The notes: generated from the letters alone by a model not told the origin. 64,000 nucleotides of DNA from an uncultured Photobacterium sp. (GCF_947039875.1 NZ_CAMRAN010000005.1:1-64000), one strand, 5' to 3'; positions 44,115-54,685 are shown, counted from the stretch's first letter. Numbers and translations are program-made.

Positions 44115-46169
44115 ATGAGTATTAAGCAAAGAATAACCAGCGCTTACCGCTATATCGAGCCAAATCTATTTTTCATAGGACTATTTGGTTGTGTCGGCTT
44201 CCCTGCTTATTATTTTATTTGGACTTATATCTTTCCTCAGCCTTATGAAAATTTGCCATTACGGTTAGTGTGTGCTGCGTTATTTTTGCCATTTGCGATT
44301 AAAAGCTACATGCCAGGCTTATTTTCTCGTTATAAAGAAAAGCATTTTGTTTTTACTATCTGTTTTTGTTTACCTTTTTTCTTTTGCTATATGATGATAC
44401 GTAATGAATGGTCCGTTGAATGGATCATGTCTTTTATAGCAGCCATTTTTCTCTCAATTATTATTATCTATGACTGGCTGATCATTCTAATATGCACCAC
44501 AATAGCGGCATGCAGTGCTGCCTTATTGGGCTATCTGTCGATGGGTAATATTAGCATTGGTTTCCACTCATCATTCCTTGTTGTGTTTAGCTTTTCTTAT
44601 GTAACAGGTATCTGTTTTAATTATCGTAATCGTATTGAAATTGAGAGTAAGCAATTATTCTCACGATCATTTAGTAACGGTATTGCCCATGAAATGCGCA
44701 ACCCCCTAGGTGCCTTACATGCATCTCAAGAAGTATTATTAGAATTACTTCCAGAAACATTAACAGATGATCCTCAACAACACCGTCTGATCTCTAATGC
44801 TGAAATACATAAATTACGTAATATTATTCAAGACAATATTTCAATAATAAATAATGGTCATAACACTATCAACCTTTTACTTAACTCTATTGATAGTCAA
44901 AAAATATCTCCTCATTCTTTTCAATACCTTTCAATTTATGATGTGATTACCGACGCACTTAATGTCTATGGCTATCAACAAAAAAATGATCGCCAGTTAG
45001 TCAGTTTTCAAATTAACAAAGATAGTCTATTTTTTGGCAATGATATTTTATTACGCTACGTCATATTTAATTTATTAAAAAACTCTTTTTATTATAAAGA
45101 CAAACCAAACTTTAAAATTGTCATTTCTGTTTATAGTAAAAAAAATGAAACAATTATCAGTGTCAAAGATTACGGTAAAGGTATAGCGTCAACTACGATT
45201 AAAAACATTTTTACTGAATATTATACTTCAGGAAAAAAGAACAATTCAGGTTTAGGATTATCTTTCTGTAAAAAAGTCATTACAGCTTTTGCGGGGAACA
45301 TTGAATGTTATTCAACTGAAGATGTATCAACAACCTTTATTATTCGATTACCAAGTATAACTTCATCGATTGTTGAAAAAATAAAATATGATCTAATGAG
45401 TAATAAAAGAATACTATTCTTAGGTTATCATAATCAGTTATTCACGGATATTAGTCATCTGGCATTTTTTTATAACTTTACGTTGTCTTATAAACAAGCA
45501 GCGACTTACGATATTGCAGATATTAATACGAATGATTATGATTGCATCGTTGTTGATATACATTCAATTAAAAATGAATTATTGACTAAACTATATAGTC
45601 ACATAACGAACATGGAAATAAAGATGATACTAATTCATCATTCAAATGCGACTAAAGAAATAGAGTTATCAAAAATTTATCAGCCCTATTTATTTAAATA
45701 TGATCATATTGATGAATTACAAAAGAAATTAATCACTCAAATTTTCACACATAAAACACCAGTAAATGACGCATTCAAAAGAGTCAATATGGCCAAAGCG
45801 AAAATCATGCTTGTTGATGATAATGTTTCATTACGTTTGTATTCTGGTATTTTATTAAAAAATGCGGGTTATGAGGTTGTCGAAGCAGATAATGGACGTA
45901 CTGCCCTCTCTTATTTACAAGAGTCTACAGTTGATCTTATTTTGATGGATTCACAGATGCCAATAATGTCAGGTATAGAGGCGACCAAAGAAATCAGAAC
46001 TAATACTCAATATGCCGCACATCAAGACATTCCTATTATCTCTTATTCAGGCTCTTTAGATGAAGAACATAGAGAACATTTAATCAGTATTGGGATCACT
46101 GACTTCTTGCTAAAACCATCATCAAAAACCACGCTATTAGATATCGTTCACAAATGGCTAGATGCATAA
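44115..46169 (+). CDS. cqsS: CAI-1 sensor hybrid histidine kinase CqsS
   Basis: CqsS detects the CAI-1 autoinducer and switches between kinase and phosphatase, feeding the LuxU/LuxO quorum-sensing relay. It has six membrane segments (about 1-170), a HisKA region with HEMRNP (His192), an ATPase domain with SGLGLSFCK, and a C-terminal receiver with MLVDDN and MDSQMP (Asp612). Length (684) matches the family. It is convergent with cqsA across a 150-base gap, as in other Vibrionaceae. Confidence 0.93.
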   Translation: MSIKQRITSAYRYIEPNLFFIGLFGCVGFPAYYFIWTYIFPQPYENLPLRLVCAALFLPFAIKSYMPGLFSRYKEKHFVFTICFCLPFFFCYMMIRNEWSVEWIMSFIAAIFLSIIIIYDWLIILICTTIAACSAALLGYLSMGNISIGFHSSFLVVFSFSYVTGICFNYRNRIEIESKQLFSRSFSNGIAHEMRNPLGALHASQEVLLELLPETLTDDPQQHRLISNAEIHKLRNIIQDNISIINNGHNTINLLLNSIDSQKISPHSFQYLSIYDVITDALNVYGYQQKNDRQLVSFQINKDSLFFGNDILLRYVIFNLLKNSFYYKDKPNFKIVISVYSKKNETIISVKDYGKGIASTTIKNIFTEYYTSGKKNNSGLGLSFCKKVITAFAGNIECYSTEDVSTTFIIRLPSITSSIVEKIKYDLMSNKRILFLGYHNQLFTDISHLAFFYNFTLSYKQAATYDIADINTNDYDCIVVDIHSIKNELLTKLYSHITNMEIKMILIHHSNATKEIELSKIYQPYLFKYDHIDELQKKLITQIFTHKTPVNDAFKRVNMAKAKIMLVDDNVSLRLYSGILLKNAGYEVVEADNGRTALSYLQESTVDLILMDSQMPIMSGIEATKEIRTNTQYAAHQDIPIISYSGSLDEEHREHLISIGITDFLLKPSSKTTLLDIVHKWLDA

Positions 46170-46235
46170 ATTAACCAATAAAAAGTAGGGATAATTTCAT
46201 ACTTACATTTTAGCCAACCACTAAATCACATGAGT

Positions 46236-46290
46236 ATACGGCCACTATGCCGTATAATTAATAAATAAGCCTACTAAATACTATTAGTAG
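46236..46290. terminator. Two hairpins between convergent cqsS and cqsA
   Basis: ATACGGC (46236-46242) pairs with GCCGTAT (46249-46255), and CTACTAA (46271-46277) pairs with TTAGTAG (46284-46290). Confidence 0.6.
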
Positions 46291-46320
46291 ACTTAATACT
46301 ATATATTCAGTTATTAATCA

Positions 46321-47488
46321 TTATGATGCTAATTCAATTTTCATCAAAAAACACGCTTGTAAAATAACCTCTATTTCTTGATCTGTTAATTCACTATTAA
46401 CAGAAAAACGAATCAGATTTTTATTTTTTGGGGTTGCGGGTGAGCAAAAAACAGAACCAAAAACATTCATGCTTTCTAAATGATCACGTATTATTTCAGT
46501 ATTTTCTTCATTACCTGTTTCAAGGGCAATAATTTGTGATTGGCTTTGAATATTAAATCCAAGTTTAATTAAGCCATGACGTAATTTTTCAGATTGCTCT
46601 ACCAACCGTGAACGCCGAGCATCACTATTCTTAATAACATTCAATGTTGCCTCTAATACCACAATTTCATGGGGTAATAACGCAGAACTAAAGATAGCAG
46701 GACGAGCAACAAACGGTAATGCTTGTCCGATCTTGTTACTACACAATATCGCCCCTGCGCGATAAGCAAATGCTTTCGCTAGACTAACTGTTATAAAATC
46801 GACATCATCCGTTAAACCTAATTGAGCCACTAATCCGGCGCCTTTTGGGCCATGGGTTCCTAATGAGTGTGATTCATCAACTAAAATAGCACAACCATAA
46901 CCTTTAGCTAAAGCAACAATTTCAATCAATGGCGCAATCGTGCCTAAGGTACTATAAACAGAATCAACTAAAATAAGCCCAGGGCCATTACGCTTTATTA
47001 ACTTTTCTAGATGATGAATATTATTGTGCAAAAAACTATGAATCTGAGCTTCTGCAACTCGTGCACCTTCCCATAATGACATATGAGCAAAGAAATCAAT
47101 ATAAACTGGCGTATTAATTGGCAGAATCGTTTGAATTAAGCCTACATTAGCCGCCCAGCCAGATTGCGATAAAATACAATGCTCAAAGCCAGTATAATTA
47201 GCCAGATGGTGCTCAAATGAATGATTATCTTCTTTATGTAAAAATATAGCAGACATAACAACATCTTTTTTATTATTACTTAACGCATCTATATATGCTT
47301 TTCGAATATAGTTATGATTAGAAATAGCAAGATAGTCATTACTCTGCAATAACACCCCATTTTTTGTTGGTTTTTTACCCAAAACTAAATGCTGTTGATT
47401 TTTCCGAGGGTAAATAAGTTCTTCTAAATGTAATTCTATTTTTTTTTATAAAGTCGGGTAACGGCTTAGATAGATTATGGATTGTCAT
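46321..47488 (-). CDS. cqsA: CAI-1 autoinducer synthase CqsA, frameshifted at an A9 run
   Basis: CqsA is a PLP-dependent alpha-oxoamine synthase that makes CAI-1-type signals. The long frame (47382-46321) contains LQSNDYLAISNH, LSQSGWAANVGL, DFFAHMSLWEGAR, LVDESHSLGTHGPKGAG and SLAKAFAYRAGA with the PLP lysine. The first 16 or so residues (MTIHNLSKPLPDFIKK) are in another frame from ATG 47488, with AAGGA eight bases upstream. The two join if one A is removed from, or two added to, the nine-A run at 47439-47447; the joined sequence matches CqsA continuously. It may be a sequencing error, a mutation, or a gene expressed by slippage. Confidence 0.9.
47439..47447 (-). repeat. Homopolymer run (A9 in cqsA mRNA sense)
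   Basis: Nine A residues in cqsA sense, at exactly the point where the reading frame breaks. Runs of this length are prone to replication and transcription slippage. Confidence 0.9.
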
Positions 47489-47688
47489 AGCATATTCCTT
47501 TTTAATTAAAATAATATTATTTATAAATAACAGAGGTATATTATTCTCAAATAAAAAATACACAATCTATTATTTTCTCATCTTATAAAATTAATTTAAT
47601 AATATAATTATTCTTATTTGCTATAGATAACCTATTCTGAATTTTAATATTATGAGAGACTATCTGACAAAATAACCACACAGAGAAC

Positions 47689-48345
47689 ATGATGAAATAT
47701 AATGCAGCAATTTTTGATATGGATGGATTATTGCTTGATACTGAACAAGTATGTATGACCGCTTTTAAGCAAACATGCAATGAGATGAACCTTCCTTTTA
47801 AGCAAGACGTTTATCTTTCTATCATTGGACGAAACCAAGCAGGTATTAAACCTATCATCGAACAAGGCTACGGTGACATGTTAGATTATAGTATTTTTCA
47901 TCCTCACTGGATGCAGCACTACCATGCAGTGGTTGAACATCAAGCCATTCCAATTAAACACGGTGTCATCGCATTATTAGATTGGTTACAAACAAAAAAA
48001 ATACCTATGGTTGTCGCCACCTCTACTCACAAAGCACTCGCACAGAAAAAACTTCATCTCGCAGGGTTATCAACATACTTCTCACACATAACTTGTGGTG
48101 ATGAAGTGACTCAGGGGAAGCCTCATCCTGAAATATACCGTCTTGCGGCACAACGTCTGCATATCGAGCCCAATCAATGTATTGCTTTTGAAGATTCAAA
48201 TAACGGTGTTAAAGCTGCAGTTGCTGCCAATATGGCTACATTACAAATCATCGACCTTGTAAAACCTGACACTGACACTCGCGCTTTAGGACATCATATT
48301 TTTAACAGCATGGATGATGCATTAACGTTTTTACAGTCACATTAA
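47689..48345 (+). CDS. HAD-superfamily phosphatase (beta-phosphoglucomutase-like)
   Basis: A 218-residue HAD subfamily IA hydrolase: motif I FDMDGLLLDTE (nucleophile Asp), motif II VVATSTHK, motif III KPHPEIYRLAAQRL and motif IV FEDSNNGVKAA. The helical cap is at about 18-80. It probably dephosphorylates a sugar phosphate or similar small metabolite. Start is ATG 47689 or 47692. It is a single gene, divergent from cqsA. Confidence 0.85.
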   Translation: MMKYNAAIFDMDGLLLDTEQVCMTAFKQTCNEMNLPFKQDVYLSIIGRNQAGIKPIIEQGYGDMLDYSIFHPHWMQHYHAVVEHQAIPIKHGVIALLDWLQTKKIPMVVATSTHKALAQKKLHLAGLSTYFSHITCGDEVTQGKPHPEIYRLAAQRLHIEPNQCIAFEDSNNGVKAAVAANMATLQIIDLVKPDTDTRALGHHIFNSMDDALTFLQSH

Positions 48346-48412
48346 TAAAATATAACAATTTAGATCAAAACTGAAATTACAATAACTTGGTATTACCGCA
48401 TTAAAAACAAAA

Positions 48413-48446
48413 AAGCCCACAGACGATTAACCTGTGGGCTTCTTTT
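48413..48446. terminator. Bidirectional terminator
   Basis: AAGCCCACAG (48413-48422) pairs with CTGTGGGCTT (48432-48441), with T-tracts on both strands, between the HAD gene and convergent pqiC. Confidence 0.9.
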
Positions 48447-48458
48447 AAGTGAATAGAC

Positions 48459-49028
48459 TTACTTCACTGCATTTGCTATTTGAGTTGTTAATTCACTAAC
48501 AGCAATTGATAGCGCTTCGACTTGAGCACTATAACCATCTTTTACTAATGGTACACTAAACTCAAATGGATGCACGGTTTGCAAATCACCATTGGCACCA
48601 ATGATCATCCACTCACCAGCAACATTAGCCACACCTGTATACACCCCATTAAATTGGTTAATACGTACCTGTAAACGCGGTGCACCCGCTGTTGATAAGG
48701 TTGGTGTTAACTGGGTTGCCCATAAACGATGTTGTTTTTGGCGCAAATCATGAGTAATACGACGTGTTAGCTGTTTAGCTAATGCCTCACCCCATAAGTT
48801 TTGCTGTGCTTCCACTATTTCTGTTGCTGACGTTTGATAAACTAAACCAGTACCTGATAAATGTGCGGCAACTTCAACTGGGCGCACAATCAATAATGGC
48901 TGATTATTGGCGTGTGATACGATCGATGTCTTACCCGCAGGCAACAAGAAGGTATTCACAGCTTCAGGTGTACTACTACAACCCGTTACAGCTAAAGTCG
49001 CCATTGCGATGATTAACCACTTTTTCAT
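48459..49028 (-). CDS. pqiC: PqiC outer-membrane lipoprotein
   Basis: The N-terminus carries a lipoprotein signal ending VTGC (lipid Cys about 17), followed by the ABC-transport auxiliary lipoprotein fold (FLLPAGKT, LLIVRPVEVAAHLSGTGLVY, VRINQFNGVYTG). PqiC sits in the outer membrane and anchors the PqiB tunnel for lipid traffic. It follows pqiB by two bases. Length 189 is normal. Confidence 0.88.
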   Translation of the reverse strand: MKKWLIIAMATLAVTGCSSTPEAVNTFLLPAGKTSIVSHANNQPLLIVRPVEVAAHLSGTGLVYQTSATEIVEAQQNLWGEALAKQLTRRITHDLRQKQHRLWATQLTPTLSTAGAPRLQVRINQFNGVYTGVANVAGEWMIIGANGDLQTVHPFEFSVPLVKDGYSAQVEALSIAVSELTTQIANAVK

Positions 49029-49030
49029 TA

Positions 49031-50671
49031 TTAACGACCTCCAACAGGTACTGGATCTTTTGTTTGCTCATCACCAAACACAAGTGAATTTGGCTTTTCA
49101 TTTATTTGTCGTAACACAGGTTGTAATTCCGTCATCACAGCTTCAAAACGTGTTAATGCACCGTCAAGATTCTGATATGGTGCGGCATCAGGGCCAAAAC
49201 CATTAAGTGTTTTTTGAATCTGTTTTAGACTCGTACGTACATCACCTGGTAATGCTTGTGTATCTTTTTGCTTTAATAACCGATCCAAATCATTGATCGT
49301 CGCTTGCATCGTTGCCATCGTGTTTTCAGATACTTTTAGCGTAGCTGTCATTGAATACAATACATCTTCAACAGGTAAGTTATTAAATTTATTCAACAAA
49401 TTGGTTAGCTTCTTTTGAACTTCAGCTAAATCACCCGCTTTAGTTGGGAAGATATCATAACCATCATATTTCAATGTTTTTATCGGTTTTTCACCTTTAT
49501 AAACATCAGTGCCAATATATAACGCACCTGTTAGCAAATTACCGGTTTTTAATGTTGCTCGTAAACCTAACTTAAACTCTTTTTCAAAGTTAGTACGTAA
49601 CGACACTAGTGTACCTTCATCGCTATGATTATAAACTCGACCAAGATCGATTCGCACTAATACTGGAATCTGCTTACTGGTGAAGCCTTCTTGGCTTGTT
49701 GGTAAACGTAATGGTACTTTTTGTACTGTACCGATTTGAATACCTCGATATTCAATTGGAGCACCCGCTTTTAAACCACGAACAGACTCACTAAAGAACA
49801 TTACAAAATCAAGGTGCTGCTCAAACATTTTTTCACGAACTTCAGTCGTATTATCGTATAAACGATAGTATGATTTTTGCTTCACCTGTTGCGTGCCTTG
49901 ATCATCAATCGGCGTAGAGAATGTTACCCCGCCTGTAATTAATGATTCTAATGAACCAATTTTAACATCAAAACCTTCAGCGCCAACTTTCACTTGTACA
50001 CCAGAAGCTAAGATGAAATTACTGCTAGTACGCACTAAACGATCATAAGGTTCAAAAATAAACAATTGATAATTGGCACGTTTACTATTGATGTCAAAGC
50101 CGACCTGTTCAACACGACCAACAGTAAAGCCATCATAAAGCACGGGATCACCAACGTCTAATTTACCCGCCTGACGACTGGTTAAAATAACGCGTAATCC
50201 TGTTGCATCAGCAGGTGCAACAGGCGGAACATCTAACGCAACAAAATGATGTTTATCCTCTTTACCTTCACCTGGCTGCATTTCAATATATGAGCCAGAA
50301 AGTAGTGTATCTAAACCTGACACACCACCTTTACCTATACGCGGTTTAACCACCCAAAATAACGTATCATTTTTAAGCATACGGCTAGTGTCGTTATCCA
50401 TTTGAGCTGTAATGGTAATATAGCTATAGTCTTCACTCAATTGGACTTTTGTTACAACACCAACTTTAACATTCAACGACTTAATAGCTGTTTTACCCAC
50501 TTCAATGCCTGATGCATTTGGTAGCCGAATAGTAATAACAGGTCCTTGGCTATTTAGAAATTGAATAAACATCCAAATACCAATACCTAATGCAACCAAT
50601 GGAACAATCCATATTGGTGATACTTGTTTCAAACGCTGTACTTTAGCCTCAACTGGCTGGTTATCACTCAT
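49031..50671 (-). CDS. pqiB: Intermembrane lipid-transport tunnel protein PqiB (three MCE domains)
   Basis: PqiB forms a hexameric needle across the periplasm. One N-terminal membrane segment (about 20-38) precedes three MCE repeats, seen as GIEVGKTAIKSLNVKVGVV, the segment near DPVLYDGFTVGRVEQV, and KAGAPIEYRGIQIGTVQKV, then a long helical C-terminus forming the needle. ATG 50671 (MSDNQPVEAK) aligns with other PqiB N-termini; ATG 50686, overlapping the pqiA stop (ATGA), is an alternative that would couple translation. Confidence 0.93.
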   Translation of the reverse strand: MSDNQPVEAKVQRLKQVSPIWIVPLVALGIGIWMFIQFLNSQGPVITIRLPNASGIEVGKTAIKSLNVKVGVVTKVQLSEDYSYITITAQMDNDTSRMLKNDTLFWVVKPRIGKGGVSGLDTLLSGSYIEMQPGEGKEDKHHFVALDVPPVAPADATGLRVILTSRQAGKLDVGDPVLYDGFTVGRVEQVGFDINSKRANYQLFIFEPYDRLVRTSSNFILASGVQVKVGAEGFDVKIGSLESLITGGVTFSTPIDDQGTQQVKQKSYYRLYDNTTEVREKMFEQHLDFVMFFSESVRGLKAGAPIEYRGIQIGTVQKVPLRLPTSQEGFTSKQIPVLVRIDLGRVYNHSDEGTLVSLRTNFEKEFKLGLRATLKTGNLLTGALYIGTDVYKGEKPIKTLKYDGYDIFPTKAGDLAEVQKKLTNLLNKFNNLPVEDVLYSMTATLKVSENTMATMQATINDLDRLLKQKDTQALPGDVRTSLKQIQKTLNGFGPDAAPYQNLDGALTRFEAVMTELQPVLRQINEKPNSLVFGDEQTKDPVPVGGR

Positions 50672-50682
50672 AATCTGCTTTC

Positions 50683-52056
50683 TCATTTATGTACACTAGG
50701 CACTACCGAATGGGATTCAGTAGCATCTAACTCTGAACCTTGTTTATATGACTTACCTTTTGACATCCAAAATACTCGAGGATCAAATCTCATGGCTGAT
50801 AACATTGTAAATATCACCACTGTTGCGAAACATAACGCTGCAGGACCAGGAGAAATTGCCATAACATTTTGTAACTGTACTAAAGCCACCAAAATAGCAA
50901 CAACGAAAATATCAACCATAGACCAACGGCCAATAAACTCAGTTAAACGGTATAATTTTAAGCGTTTAATTGCGACATGAGCAGAATTATCTGCTTGCTT
51001 ACCCGCACTAAAATATAACCATGCTAAGGCAAACATTTTTGCCATAGGAATAAAAATACTGGCAATGAAGATAACTAATGCAATCGGCCACGACCCCATT
51101 TTCCAAAGTAATACAACACCGCCTAAAATAGTAGATCCTTCAGTTTGACCTAAGCTCACGGTGTACATCATAGGATATAAGTTGGCGGGAATATAAAAAA
51201 CAATGGATGCAATTAAATATGCCCAAGCATATTGCAATGAATGATTTGCATCAAAGACATGTAATCGGCTATCGCAGCGTAAACAACGCGCATGATGAGT
51301 TGCTGGTATTGGGTTTATTTGATTACAGGCATGACACCCAATGTGATTATGATCCATATGCGTATCACCATCATGAACCCCTACGACGGGTACCATGGCA
51401 AAAAACTGATCCCACAACCACGTTCTATCAACCAATGAAACACATTTAATAACCAATACACTATAAAGACAAAATGCCCAAAACGAATATCCTAAGCCAA
51501 TGTGTGCTAATGCTGATATTTTAACAAGACTCACTAATACGCCAATTAAAAACACATCAACCATTAACCATGGCTGGATTTTAAACAATACTCGGCATAA
51601 AAATTTGAGCCAGCTAACCGCATGAATCACATGCCCTATATGCTGTACTTTGTGAGCACAATAATAAAGATAAAGAACTAACATTATATAGGCTGCTGGA
51701 AAAATAATAATCGTTGTCATTAATAAAACAGCTAAGACACTATTTTCAAAATGCTGTAATGTCTCTGCTGCATTTAGTAGTGTAATTTGATGTCCCATAC
51801 CATTAACAGTAAAAGATAAAAATGGAAATGAGAGACTTAATACTAACATGATCAAACACGCGATACCGTAAGCAACTGGACGTTGAAAAGGTAAACTAAC
51901 GGCTTTGATTAATGTATGACCACAACGAGGACATGTCGCTTTTTCGCCTTCATTTAAAGTAGGGATATCAACGACTAACCCACACTCTTCACACGCAATC
52001 ATCATCGATTGTTGCACGTCAACCGCCTTTCGTGCGAGTTTACTTTGTTTACTCAA
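50683..52056 (-). CDS. pqiA: PqiA inner-membrane protein
   Basis: A 457-residue membrane protein with two homologous halves, each starting with a zinc ribbon (CEECGLVVD with CPRCGH; CHACNQ with CLRCDS) followed by about four membrane segments. PqiA partners PqiB in envelope lipid transport and stress tolerance. First gene of pqiABC; the stop overlaps the possible pqiB start. Confidence 0.93.
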   Translation of the reverse strand: MSKQSKLARKAVDVQQSMMIACEECGLVVDIPTLNEGEKATCPRCGHTLIKAVSLPFQRPVAYGIACLIMLVLSLSFPFLSFTVNGMGHQITLLNAAETLQHFENSVLAVLLMTTIIIFPAAYIMLVLYLYYCAHKVQHIGHVIHAVSWLKFLCRVLFKIQPWLMVDVFLIGVLVSLVKISALAHIGLGYSFWAFCLYSVLVIKCVSLVDRTWLWDQFFAMVPVVGVHDGDTHMDHNHIGCHACNQINPIPATHHARCLRCDSRLHVFDANHSLQYAWAYLIASIVFYIPANLYPMMYTVSLGQTEGSTILGGVVLLWKMGSWPIALVIFIASIFIPMAKMFALAWLYFSAGKQADNSAHVAIKRLKLYRLTEFIGRWSMVDIFVVAILVALVQLQNVMAISPGPAALCFATVVIFTMLSAMRFDPRVFWMSKGKSYKQGSELDATESHSVVPSVHK

Positions 52057-52686
52057 CGTACATCACCTATGACAAATAAATCTGATAGTATAGTTTACTA
52101 ACATGCTAAAAATCATTTTAAAAAATAGACAAATGGTCAGCCGTCTTTCGCTGATCACCCCAAACTACATTATTTTCACACCGAAAATCCATATCGCTAC
52201 ATATGACTACTCTCGAATATGCCAATTATCCCATCATTCTAAAACGCAATCCAATAATTACAAGTAATGTATTAAACATCAAAAACTTAACAAAAAAGAA
52301 CCAGATAATTAATACAATCAATTGTTGTATATTGTTTGATTATTTGTGAGTACTTATCATTATCTGTCTGCAAAATTTTATTTTGAACGGTATACATTAT
52401 AACAGTATTCTAACGTTATGCGGCATTACATTTATCTGCCATTAGTTTTATTAATGCTCTTTTTTTGGTAACACAATTATGTCACGCCGATCAATAAAGA
52501 ATAACTATCCAATATAACGCTACTTTTTCACCTAAAAACACTGCTTATCACAAAATTTTCCATTTTTATCCCTGCTTTTAAACATGATAAATTGTTACAA
52601 ATAAAGACTATTCATCTGTATTTTAAAAACAGTAATATGGTATTTCATTAAGTATCAATACATTACCTGATAAAAGATATCACTGC
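52057..52686. other. Long AT-rich intergenic region without a gene
   Basis: No coding frame, repeat or clear structured element was seen in about 630 bases. It separates divergent pqiA and the diguanylate cyclase gene and may carry promoters, a small RNA or binding sites not recognisable by eye. Confidence 0.5.
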
Positions 52687-54198
52687 ATGAATATTAGCCA
52701 TAGTATTAGAAAGAAGATCACCCACTACATTTTACTATGCCTAAGCTTATTAGTTATATTTAATATCGGGTATTGGTCCTATAACCAATATACTAATATT
52801 CAAAAATCGCTTATACGAAATCGAACCATCACAGAGAACAATATATTAACTATCATTAGTAAACATACTGACTTATTGACTGCAGTATCTAATGATAACA
52901 TCATGCAAGATCCCACATTAGAATTATCGCAACGAATTGAGATTATTCGTCCCTATCAACGAGCATTTAATATAGAAACATTAGGTATTAGTGATATTGA
53001 AGGCAAGGCAGCTACAACTTATCGAAATAATGCTGAAAATATAAACTACCGTCGTTATTTTCAACAAGCAATACAGGAAAAAAAATTAACGATTAGTAAC
53101 TTAATCTACTCACCCATTTCAGATAGTTATGTTTATATAATATGTAAGCCTTTTAATAACACCAGTAATGAAGGAACTATCTTTGCTTCTGTCTCTTACG
53201 CTGATATTAATCAGGCCTTATCCTATCAAGAAAACACTAGCATTAAAAATAACATTCTCAATAATTGTGAGAATAGAAATAATCATTGTAAAAACACAAC
53301 TGAACTTGAGAATGTTAATATTTACTCTTCATTAAATAACAAACAAATATTACATAACATTAGGAATAAAAAAACATTTGATTATCATATCATTAATAAT
53401 AAGAGTCAACTTGAGATATTATCATTACACCCATTAAAAAATACTCCATGGTATTTAGTTACAACACTTAACTATAATCAATATTTAAAAGATAGAGTTC
53501 TTTTTATGATTATTAATATTTGTATCTCTGTCATTGCATCAATCGCTATTGGCTATTACCTAATGAAAAAAGTATCTATCATTACATCTCCGATAGATGC
53601 ATTTATTAAAGAAAGTACCTCTATCATTCCAATTCAATCACAGCAAAAAAACAATAATATCGATATAAATCATCATTTTAAAAACATAATCAATACAACT
53701 AAAGACGGTGTTTATTGCTCTCGAACAAATTTACTAAACCGCAAGTATTTCATTCAACATGCAAATATTACAATTCAAAAGCGTAATCAAAATTTAGCAC
53801 TACTTTTTATTGATCTTGATAATCTAAAAGCTATCAATGACACCTTAGGTCACTATTATGGTGATGATGTTATTAGCATCTTTGCCCAACATGTGAAGTC
53901 CTTTTTTAATCATCCAATCGATTTAATTGGCCGTTTTGGTGGTGATGAATTTATTGTATTAACCAGTGATTTCACTAATGAAAAAGATTTAATCAATACC
54001 TTAGAAACCCTTATTAATCAGCTTAGTGGTTCCGTTAGTAATGGTGATATAGCAATTCCGTTTTCCGCATCTATAGGTGTCGCAGTGACAGATAACCAAA
54101 CACGTGATATCGAACAATTGATCAACAATGCAGATCAAGCGGTTTATGACAGTAAGAAAAAGGGCAAAAACTGTTACAGTTTTTATGTTAACCATTAA
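52687..54198 (+). CDS. Diguanylate cyclase with periplasmic sensor domain
   Basis: A 503-residue protein that makes cyclic di-GMP from two GTP. Membrane segments at about 12-30 and 272-293 flank a periplasmic Cache-like sensor (with GISDIEGKA and SDSYVYIICKPF). The C-terminal GGDEF domain has LALLFIDLDNLKAINDTLGH and the active-site RFGGDEF. The position of the product-inhibition RxxD motif reads HPID, so feedback inhibition may be absent. A strong terminator follows. Ligand unknown. Confidence 0.88.
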   Translation: MNISHSIRKKITHYILLCLSLLVIFNIGYWSYNQYTNIQKSLIRNRTITENNILTIISKHTDLLTAVSNDNIMQDPTLELSQRIEIIRPYQRAFNIETLGISDIEGKAATTYRNNAENINYRRYFQQAIQEKKLTISNLIYSPISDSYVYIICKPFNNTSNEGTIFASVSYADINQALSYQENTSIKNNILNNCENRNNHCKNTTELENVNIYSSLNNKQILHNIRNKKTFDYHIINNKSQLEILSLHPLKNTPWYLVTTLNYNQYLKDRVLFMIINICISVIASIAIGYYLMKKVSIITSPIDAFIKESTSIIPIQSQQKNNNIDINHHFKNIINTTKDGVYCSRTNLLNRKYFIQHANITIQKRNQNLALLFIDLDNLKAINDTLGHYYGDDVISIFAQHVKSFFNHPIDLIGRFGGDEFIVLTSDFTNEKDLINTLETLINQLSGSVSNGDIAIPFSASIGVAVTDNQTRDIEQLINNADQAVYDSKKKGKNCYSFYVNH

Positions 54199-54211
54199 TG
54201 TTTTAACCAAC

Positions 54212-54248
54212 AAAAAGCCCCTAATACTATTAATATTAGGGGCTTTTT
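54212..54248. terminator. Strong bidirectional terminator
   Basis: A 15-bp perfect stem (AAAAAGCCCCTAATA at 54212-54226 with its complement at 54234-54248) with T-tracts on both strands. Confidence 0.95.
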
Positions 54249-54262
54249 TACATTATTCGGTT

Positions 54263-54685
54263 TTAATCTTGTTGCACTACTGGCACTGGAAATAAGCGGT
54301 CATAAGCAATGTTATAAACATATGCATAAATGAGATAGAAGAGTACCATTCCAATATCAAGCACAAAAGCTTCCCATAACGTCACTTTTAGCGCCCAAGC
54401 TAAGATAGGAATCGTAACAAAAAGAAGTCCAGCTTCAAATCCAATACTATGAATAATACGAATAATCGTGGTTTTTGCCGTTATTTTATAACGACGATAA
54501 AGCATACGATCAAACCATATATTATAAATATAGTTCCAACCTGTCGCTAAAATTGAAAAAGCAATCCCGACTACGCCAACATGACTACCATCAAACCCGA
54601 ATTGGCTTAATACACCCACCATTAAAATTAAACCAATAACTTCAAAACAAATCGCATGGCGAATTCGATCCAACCGCGTTCTCAT
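54263..54685 (-). CDS. PACE-family (AceI-like) efflux transporter
   Basis: A 140-residue inner-membrane protein with four segments arranged as two BTP repeats: RIRHAICFEVIGLILMV at the start and a second IRIIHSIGFEAGLLFVTIP half, each with the conserved glutamate. PACE transporters export chlorhexidine, acriflavine and short-chain diamines. ATG 54685 has GAGGGA seven bases upstream; the frame extends to 54721. Confidence 0.88.
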   Translation of the reverse strand: MRTRLDRIRHAICFEVIGLILMVGVLSQFGFDGSHVGVVGIAFSILATGWNYIYNIWFDRMLYRRYKITAKTTIIRIIHSIGFEAGLLFVTIPILAWALKVTLWEAFVLDIGMVLFYLIYAYVYNIAYDRLFPVPVVQQD

